Below are positions 5,491-10,031 of a stretch of 10,031 nucleotides of DNA, in pieces. Position 1 is the stretch's first letter; each line of letters starts with the position of its first letter. The notes under the pieces were generated by a model. The model worked only from the letters and a program-made list of their open reading frames with translations. It was not told the origin of the DNA and did no database searches. Source of the stretch: Sva-07 sp035529175 (GTDB lineage: Bacteria; Actinomycetota; Acidimicrobiia; Acidimicrobiales; Ilumatobacteraceae); contig DATKXG010000091.1 in NCBI GenBank assembly GCA_035529175.1, forward strand, positions 1 through 10,031, given 5' to 3'. Made by a program: the position numbers and the translations under genes.

Positions 5491-8070
5491 TCACCAACGT
5501 CGCGTCAGGCTCTTCGTTCGGCGGCCCGCGAGGACATCGGACGCCCACGAGGCCACCAACGCACGATCGATCTTGGCGTTGTGACGGATGTCGACGGGGA
5601 GTTTCGACACCGTCAGCACGGAGGCCACCGGCTCGCCGACCGCCTCGCGTACCGCGGCTGCAACGGCGCTGTCGGCCGGCCCATCGGAGGCTGCCGGGTC
5701 CTCGGTCACGACCACCAGCTGCTGACTCCCGACCGGGCCGACACCGACCGCCGCGACGCGTCGGAGGCCGAGCGAGCGCTCCACGAGCCGCTCGACCGGC
5801 ACCGAGGTGATCGGACCCTCGGGACCGTGGATCACGTGAACCGCGCGCCCCTCGACCCACAAACGCCCCAGCGCGTCGAGATGGCCGACGTCCCCCGACC
5901 GGTGCCAGTCACCGACGGCACCGGGACGGGCCGCTCGTTGCGTCGCCCACAACCCGAGGTAGCCGGCGGACACCCACGGTGCGCGCACCAGGATCTCGCC
6001 CGTTGTTCCGGGGTCGAGCTCGGCTGGCAGTTCTTCGGCGTCGAAACCGAGCGCCGCGATCCGTACCTCGGCTCCATCGACGGGGCGCCCGACACACACA
6101 CCGCCGGCGGGATCGTCGAGTTCGGCCTGCTCGATCGCCCCGAGCTCGATGTCGGCAACAGGGAGCACCTCGGTCATGCCGTACGGCGTGTGCAGCGATG
6201 CGGCGGGTGCGAGCGCTCCGATCGCGCGCAACGTCTCGCTCGGAACAGGTGCTCCGGCGGAGAACACGACCCGGAGGCCGGCGAGGCCCGCGTGTCGTAC
6301 GCCGGGTTGCGCCGTCGCCACGACATTCGCCAACGCCGCCGGCGACGCGAATGCGAGCGTCGCGCCCACACGCGAGCACGCCGCGTCGAGGGCCTCCGCA
6401 GTCAACTCGCCCGGCTTGGTGACGTCGACGTCAGGGAGGGCGGTGGGGATCCCGAGCGCGGGGCCGTACAACGCGAACGGGGCAAACGCCGCCACGAGAC
6501 GGTCGGCATCGGTGATGGCATACGTGGACGCGAGCGCGTCCCGCTGCGCCGCGAGCTGACCGTGCGTGTAGCGCACGCCCTTGGCGGGACCGGTTGCGCC
6601 CGACGTGAAGAGCACCGCTGCAGGGTCGTCGCTGCCGGGAGCGGCGGGAACTGCGCCGGCGGTCGCTGACACCAAGTCGGTGACGTCGAGGTGGGTGGCA
6701 CGTGGAGCCCAGCGCAGTGCGGTTGCGGCGAGTCGAGCCTCGCGCGTGCCGATCACGAACCTGGGGCGCGCCGAGCGCACGGCTCGCCCAAGGCCGCTCA
6801 GGCCGAGTCCACGATCGGCGATCACGGTGGCGCCACCCGCACGCCAGACGCCGTACACGGCGGCGACCAGGTCGATGCCCGGCGGGGTGAGCATGGCGAC
6901 GTGGTCGCCGGGCTGCAGCCCCTTGCGATGCAGTTCGGACGCGACCGCGTCGACACGTGCTGCCAGGTCGACGAAATTGACCGAGTCGCCCACAGCCAGG
7001 TCGACGAAGGCCTCGGCGCGATCGTCACGGCGGGCGTCGAGTGCTGCCCACAGCGAGCGCGTCTCCGGGTGCCGCTCCGCACGCTGGACCGTGGAGAGTC
7101 GGCCGTCGACGAGTTCTTCCAGCCAGGTCTCGGCAACTCCGGCGACGTCCGCTTCGGCCATGACGAGGTGGTTCGCTCCGGCGAAGCGGTGCAGCGTGGC
7201 GTTCGGGAACCTGGACGCGAGGTCGTGGGCGAAATCGTCGTTGAAGACGGGGTCGCGGTCTCCCCAGGCCAGCAACACCGGGGCGGTGATCGACTCGAGC
7301 CGATCGGCAACCTCGGCGATCGCCGCTTCCGACGGGTGCCCGTGCTGCAGCGGGATGTCACCGACGAAGTCGGCGATGGCGGCCCTGGCAGGCGCAGTGC
7401 GGTACGGGGCACGGAACGCTTGGCGGTCGATCTTCGAGATGCGGCGTCCCGAGAGCCGCACCGTGCCCTCGACGAACATCGGCGTTCCACGGCAGACCGC
7501 ATCGCGCAGCCACGGTGACGCAGCGAGTCGGATGATGCCCGGCGCGGAACGTCCCTCGGGCACGGCGATCCCCGTGTTGCACAGGATCAGCCCGGCGACC
7601 TGCTTGGGGTCCTGCACCGCCCATCCCATCGCGATCGCCCCGCCCCAGTCGTGGGCGGCGAGCACCAGCGGCGAGTTCCGTCCGATGTCGAGCGCCACGA
7701 TCACGTCGTCGAGGTCGCGCACCCGATCGACATAGCGGCGCATTGAGGTGCGCTCGCTGTACCCCATCCCGAGCTGGTCGACCGCCACCACTCGATACGC
7801 CCCGTGCAATCGCCGCAGGAAGCTCGCCCACGCGTACCCCCAGGTCGGATTCCCGTGGACGCACACGACCGTGGGCGCGTTCGGATCGTGTTCGGGAACG
7901 CCGGTGTCGAGAACGTGCCAGCGGTGGGTGCCGCCTTCGTGGCTCGCCACGTCGATCGAACGCGACCAGGCCGGATCGAGCCCCCACCGGCGCCAGGTGG
8001 CGGCATCGGGGACGTCCGGCGTCGCGTCGGTGACCGTGACGTCGCCGGTCGGTTGGGTGGGCGGTGTCAC
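5491..8070 (-). CDS. oleBC: OleBC fusion: beta-lactone decarboxylase (OleB) + beta-lactone synthetase (OleC)
   Basis: An 859-residue fusion of two pathway enzymes. The N-terminal half (about 25-322) is an alpha/beta hydrolase of the haloalkane-dehalogenase type. It has the oxyanion motif HGNPTWG (72-78), nucleophile motif HDWGG with D141, acid D273 in GDRDPVF and catalytic His H301 in GANHL. In OleB this set decarboxylates a beta-lactone to a cis-alkene. The C-terminal half (about 345-859) is an ANL-superfamily enzyme with phosphate loop TSGATGPAKG (489-498), TPYGMTE (628-634), SGDVGHLDALGRLWVEGR (725-742) and RHNAKIDR with K833. In OleC this closes 2-alkyl-3-hydroxyacids to beta-lactones using ATP. 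Fused OleBC proteins are known in Actinobacteria. The GTG at 8070 overlaps the oleA stop as GTGA and lacks a Shine-Dalgarno sequence, suggesting coupled translation. A GTG at codon 11 or 13 is a less likely start. Confidence 0.93.
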   Translation of the reverse strand: MTPPTQPTGDVTVTDATPDVPDAATWRRWGLDPAWSRSIDVASHEGGTHRWHVLDTGVPEHDPNAPTVVCVHGNPTWGYAWASFLRRLHGAYRVVAVDQLGMGYSERTSMRRYVDRVRDLDDVIVALDIGRNSPLVLAAHDWGGAIAMGWAVQDPKQVAGLILCNTGIAVPEGRSAPGIIRLAASPWLRDAVCRGTPMFVEGTVRLSGRRISKIDRQAFRAPYRTAPARAAIADFVGDIPLQHGHPSEAAIAEVADRLESITAPVLLAWGDRDPVFNDDFAHDLASRFPNATLHRFAGANHLVMAEADVAGVAETWLEELVDGRLSTVQRAERHPETRSLWAALDARRDDRAEAFVDLAVGDSVNFVDLAARVDAVASELHRKGLQPGDHVAMLTPPGIDLVAAVYGVWRAGGATVIADRGLGLSGLGRAVRSARPRFVIGTREARLAATALRWAPRATHLDVTDLVSATAGAVPAAPGSDDPAAVLFTSGATGPAKGVRYTHGQLAAQRDALASTYAITDADRLVAAFAPFALYGPALGIPTALPDVDVTKPGELTAEALDAACSRVGATLAFASPAALANVVATAQPGVRHAGLAGLRVVFSAGAPVPSETLRAIGALAPAASLHTPYGMTEVLPVADIELGAIEQAELDDPAGGVCVGRPVDGAEVRIAALGFDAEELPAELDPGTTGEILVRAPWVSAGYLGLWATQRAARPGAVGDWHRSGDVGHLDALGRLWVEGRAVHVIHGPEGPITSVPVERLVERSLGLRRVAAVGVGPVGSQQLVVVTEDPAASDGPADSAVAAAVREAVGEPVASVLTVSKLPVDIRHNAKIDRALVASWASDVLAGRRTKSLTRRW

Positions 8071-9092
8071 CAGACGATTTCGGTGAAGCTCGTGTTGAGC
8101 CCCGACCCGATGCCCATGCACAGCACGCGATCGCCCGCCTGGATCCGATCGGCCGACTTCGCCAGCGTCAGCGGGATCGCCGCCGGGCCGACGTTGCCGT
8201 ACTTCGGGAACGTCAGCGGCGCCTTGTCGGGGTCGATCCCGAGGCGTTCGGTGATCAGACGGGTGTGCACCTGGCTGACCTGGTGGATGACGTACCAATC
8301 CATCCCCACCTCCCAGTCGAAGGCGGCGCCGGAGTGCTTCCACGCCGCTTCCGCGAGGTCGAGCCCGGCGACCAGCAGCCCGTGGGTGTCGGTGGTCATC
8401 CGGTCGAGATCGCCGACGCACAACTCGTGGTGCTGCGTGCCCGAGCGTGCGACACCGCCGACGAGTCGATGGGCTTCGGGATGCTCGTCGAGCCGGCAGA
8501 GCACGGCCGCAGCTGCGCCGGAGCCGAGCGTCAGGGAAGCGAACTCGGCGAACACGTCGGCAGCTTCGGTGGTCGGCTGCCGGAGCCGGGCGATCGTGGT
8601 CTCCTGGGTGTAGCGGCTGCCTTCACCGTCGACGATGAGGGCGTAGTCGATCGAGCCGGCGTCGATCGCGGCAGCGGCGATCTGCATGCCGTTGATGAAC
8701 CCGAGACACGCGTTGCCGACATCGAAGTTCAGGCAGCTGGGGGCGAGCTGCAGCTGATGGTGAACCGCACACGCGACCGACGGCTCGAGGTGGTGCTTGC
8801 ACACGGAGGTCGAGATCAGCATGCCGACGCGGTGCGGGTCGATCCCGGAGGCGTCGAGCGCTGCCCGGCCCGCTATGGCGGCGGCCTGGTCGAAGGTGAC
8901 GCCCTCCGGCCACCAGCGCCGCTCCTCGATGCCCGCGAGGTCCGACAGGGTGCCCGCCTTGAGCCCGGTGCGTTCGTAGGTGTCGGCGAGCTGCTCGTCG
9001 ATCCACGCGGACGTGACGACCTCGGGGGCATCGACCGCTTCGACCGCCAGGACCCCGACGTTACGGTGAGTCAGTACGGAGTTCTCGGTCAT
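8067..9092 (-). CDS. oleA: OleA-type acyl-CoA condensing enzyme (KAS III-like thiolase)
   Basis: OleA carries out a non-decarboxylative Claisen condensation of two fatty acyl-CoAs to a 2-alkyl-3-ketoacyl product, the first step of olefin synthesis. The 341-residue protein has the thiolase/KAS III triad: C129 in GNACLGF, H270 in VIHQVS and N300 in KYGNVGPAAIP. E103 in HHLEPS matches the glutamate that marks OleA (E117 in the Xanthomonas enzyme, where it reaches the partner subunit's active site). Offsets of the four residues from the Xanthomonas numbering, as I remember it, are a consistent 14-15. FabH is the alternative, but the Glu and the following oleBC-oleD genes favour OleA. The ATG at 9092 has AAAGGA 6 nt upstream. 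It is first in the operon and divergent from an SDR gene. Confidence 0.93.
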   Translation of the reverse strand: MTENSVLTHRNVGVLAVEAVDAPEVVTSAWIDEQLADTYERTGLKAGTLSDLAGIEERRWWPEGVTFDQAAAIAGRAALDASGIDPHRVGMLISTSVCKHHLEPSVACAVHHQLQLAPSCLNFDVGNACLGFINGMQIAAAAIDAGSIDYALIVDGEGSRYTQETTIARLRQPTTEAADVFAEFASLTLGSGAAAAVLCRLDEHPEAHRLVGGVARSGTQHHELCVGDLDRMTTDTHGLLVAGLDLAEAAWKHSGAAFDWEVGMDWYVIHQVSQVHTRLITERLGIDPDKAPLTFPKYGNVGPAAIPLTLAKSADRIQAGDRVLCMGIGSGLNTSFTEIVW

Positions 9093-9098
9093 CGGCGG

Positions 9099-9104
9099 TC
9101 CTTT
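9099..9104 (-). promoter_or_regulatory. Shine-Dalgarno AAAGGA of oleA
   Basis: AAAGGA on the minus strand ends 6 nt before the ATG at 9092 and supports that start. It is the best ribosome binding site in the ole operon; oleBC has none and seems to depend on the GTGA overlap. Confidence 0.6.
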
Positions 9105-9119
9105 CCCATGGATCGATTG

Positions 9120-9125
9120 AGCCTA
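9120..9125 (-). promoter_or_regulatory. Candidate -10 box (TAGGCT) for the ole operon
   Basis: TAGGCT on the minus strand fits TAnnnT and lies 27 nt before the oleA ATG, allowing a leader of about 20 nt that includes the Shine-Dalgarno sequence. The -35 position (about 9143-9148) has only a poor TTGACA match and partly overlaps the palindrome at 9145-9154, as an operator for a repressed promoter might. Confidence 0.33.
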
Positions 9126-9144
9126 CGTCAACAACACCGCGAGC

Positions 9145-9173
9145 ACGACGTCGTTCACCACGTCGCCGGCGAC
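9145..9173. promoter_or_regulatory. Two perfect palindromes in the oleA/SDR divergent spacer (possible operators)
   Basis: ACGACGTCGT (9145-9154) and GTCGCCGGCGAC (9162-9173) are perfect palindromes of 10 and 12 bp with centres 18 bp apart. They sit in the middle of the 129-nt spacer between the divergent oleA and SDR starts. Their position suits a shared operator, but CG-rich palindromes arise easily by chance in such DNA, and no regulator gene is present in the window. Confidence 0.3.
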
Positions 9174-9186
9174 TTTCGGCGCGGAG

Positions 9187-9192
9187 TACGGT
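9187..9192 (+). promoter_or_regulatory. Candidate -10 box (TACGGT) for the right-edge SDR
   Basis: TACGGT fits TAnnnT and lies 29 nt before the SDR ATG, just downstream of the 12-bp palindrome. No -35 match is visible, so this is a weak call. Confidence 0.22.
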
Positions 9193-9210
9193 CGGCCCGG
9201 TCAGCGATCA

Positions 9211-9217
9211 GAGGGGG
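9211..9217 (+). promoter_or_regulatory. Shine-Dalgarno GAGGGGG of the right-edge SDR
   Basis: A purine run GAGGGGG stands 4-7 nt (depending on the pairing register) before the ATG at 9222 and fixes that start. No other in-frame start nearby gives an intact first Rossmann strand. Confidence 0.65.
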
Positions 9218-9221
9218 CGAC

Positions 9222-10031
9222 ATGGAACTCGGACCGGGCAAGGTGGCGGTCGTCACCGGAGCGGGAAGTGGAATCGGGCTCGCGCTGGCGAACGCGTTCG
9301 GTGCGGCGGGATGTTCAGTGGTGTTGGCCGACGTGCAGATGGACGCGTTGGACGCCGCGGCGGCGGAGGTCGGCGCCCACGGGGTCGAGACGTTGACGGT
9401 GTGCACCGACGTGAGCAAGCGCGAGCAGGTCGAGGAACTGGCGACCGCCACGATGGAGCGCTTCGGCGCCGTTCATGTTGTCTGCAACAACGCCGGGGTC
9501 GGCGGGGCGGGCGATCCCTGGCTCGGCCCGATCGAGACCTGGGAATGGGTGATGGGCGTCAACTTCTGGGGCGTCGTCCACGGTGCCCGCTCCTTTCTTC
9601 CCCACATCGTGATGTCGGGCGGCGGCCACATCGTGAACACCGCGTCGATCGCTGGGCTCTATCCCGGATTCGCTGCGCCGTACGACGCCAGCAAGCACGC
9701 CGTGGTCGCGATCACCGAAAGTCTCTATCACTCGATGCAGGCGGCCGGCATGCCGATCGGCGTCAGCTGCCTGTGCCCGGGCTGGGTGAAGACCGGGATC
9801 ATGGAGTCGGAACGCAACTGGCCGAGCGAACTCGGAGACCTCCCCGAGGCCACCGCCGCCGGCGAGATCACGTCGAACTACGTGAAGCGGGCCATCGCCG
9901 AAGGCATGCAGCCGGGAGCAGTGGCTGACCTGGTCGCCGACGCGGTCCGGTCAGACCGCTTCTGGGTCTTCCCCCACCCCGACTTCCTCGAGATCGCCGT
10001 CGAGCGGTTCCACAGCATCGGCGAACAACTG
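9222..10031 (+). CDS. SDR-family NAD(P)-dependent oxidoreductase (C-terminus cut by window edge)
   Basis: The frame is open for 270 codons from the ATG at 9222 to the right edge without a stop, close to full length for this family. It has all classical SDR elements: TGAGSGIG (12-19), D37 at the end of the second strand (favours NAD(H)), NNAG (89-92), N114 in VNFWG, S142 in TASIAG, Y154 and K158 in YDASK, and CPGWVKTGI (185-193). An active oxidoreductase is therefore expected. The substrate cannot be deduced. It is divergent from the ole operon, sharing a 129-nt spacer, so co-regulation or a role with lipid-derived alcohols or ketones is possible but unproven. It is a different protein from the SDR at the left edge, which has Ser/Arg at the cofactor position. 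Confidence 0.92.
   Translation, partial: MELGPGKVAVVTGAGSGIGLALANAFGAAGCSVVLADVQMDALDAAAAEVGAHGVETLTVCTDVSKREQVEELATATMERFGAVHVVCNNAGVGGAGDPWLGPIETWEWVMGVNFWGVVHGARSFLPHIVMSGGGHIVNTASIAGLYPGFAAPYDASKHAVVAITESLYHSMQAAGMPIGVSCLCPGWVKTGIMESERNWPSELGDLPEATAAGEITSNYVKRAIAEGMQPGAVADLVADAVRSDRFWVFPHPDFLEIAVERFHSIGEQL

Noticed and set aside
4384..6669. Plus-strand open frame of 761 codons opposite tRNA-Cys, oleD and oleC
   Set aside because: It starts inside the tRNA complement and runs antisense to two well-supported enzymes. Composition is Arg/Asp/His-rich with no recognisable domain, so it is a shadow frame.
8071..8421. Upstream extension of the oleBC frame into oleA
   Set aside because: The added residues are out-of-frame oleA. 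The OleB domain begins only after the GTG at 8070, which overlaps the oleA stop.

Overview
The window is GC-rich DNA that looks chromosomal and reads as a high-GC actinobacterium. By inference it may be an Acidimicrobiia/Ilumatobacter-like lineage. The grounds are the strong C/G bias at third positions, a DUF2510 protein (a mainly actinobacterial domain), a natural OleB-OleC fusion (known from Actinobacteria), frequent GTG starts and GTGA overlaps, and TAnnnT -10-like boxes without clear -35 boxes. No insertion sequence, prophage, CRISPR array or integration scar is visible.

Left block (1-2752, minus strand): phoH -> ybeY -> DUF2510 membrane protein -> start of a short-chain dehydrogenase (SDR) that runs off the left edge. 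phoH and ybeY share a GTGA overlap and form the conserved RNA-metabolism pair (PhoH-like NTPase plus YbeY endoribonuclease). The membrane protein follows ybeY by 21 nt. The SDR, 65 nt further on, may have its own promoter.

Middle (2867-4210, plus strand): a lone gene, divergent from phoH, encodes a membrane-tethered GH10-like (xylanase fold) protein. It keeps the nucleophile motif but has lost the usual acid/base motif (NE replaced by GD) and most glycone-subsite residues. It converges on a minus-strand tRNA-Cys(GCA), whose encoded CCA abuts a strong hairpin terminator (4304-4336).

Right block (4444-9092, minus strand): oleA -> oleBC -> oleD, a complete set for head-to-head acyl-CoA condensation. 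OleA joins two fatty acyl-CoAs to a 2-alkyl-3-ketoacid. OleD reduces this to the 3-hydroxy acid. The OleC half closes a beta-lactone with ATP, and the OleB half decarboxylates it to a cis-olefin. oleA and oleBC overlap by GTGA, and oleD follows after 39 nt. tRNA-Cys lies 33 nt beyond oleD, so its terminator could also end the ole transcript. Divergent from oleA, across a 129-nt spacer with two perfect short palindromes, a second SDR (9222 to the right edge) starts behind a strong Shine-Dalgarno sequence.

I found no wholly unknown system. The points most worth follow-up are the fused ole cluster with its divergent SDR and palindromic spacer, and the GH10-fold protein with a rewritten active site.
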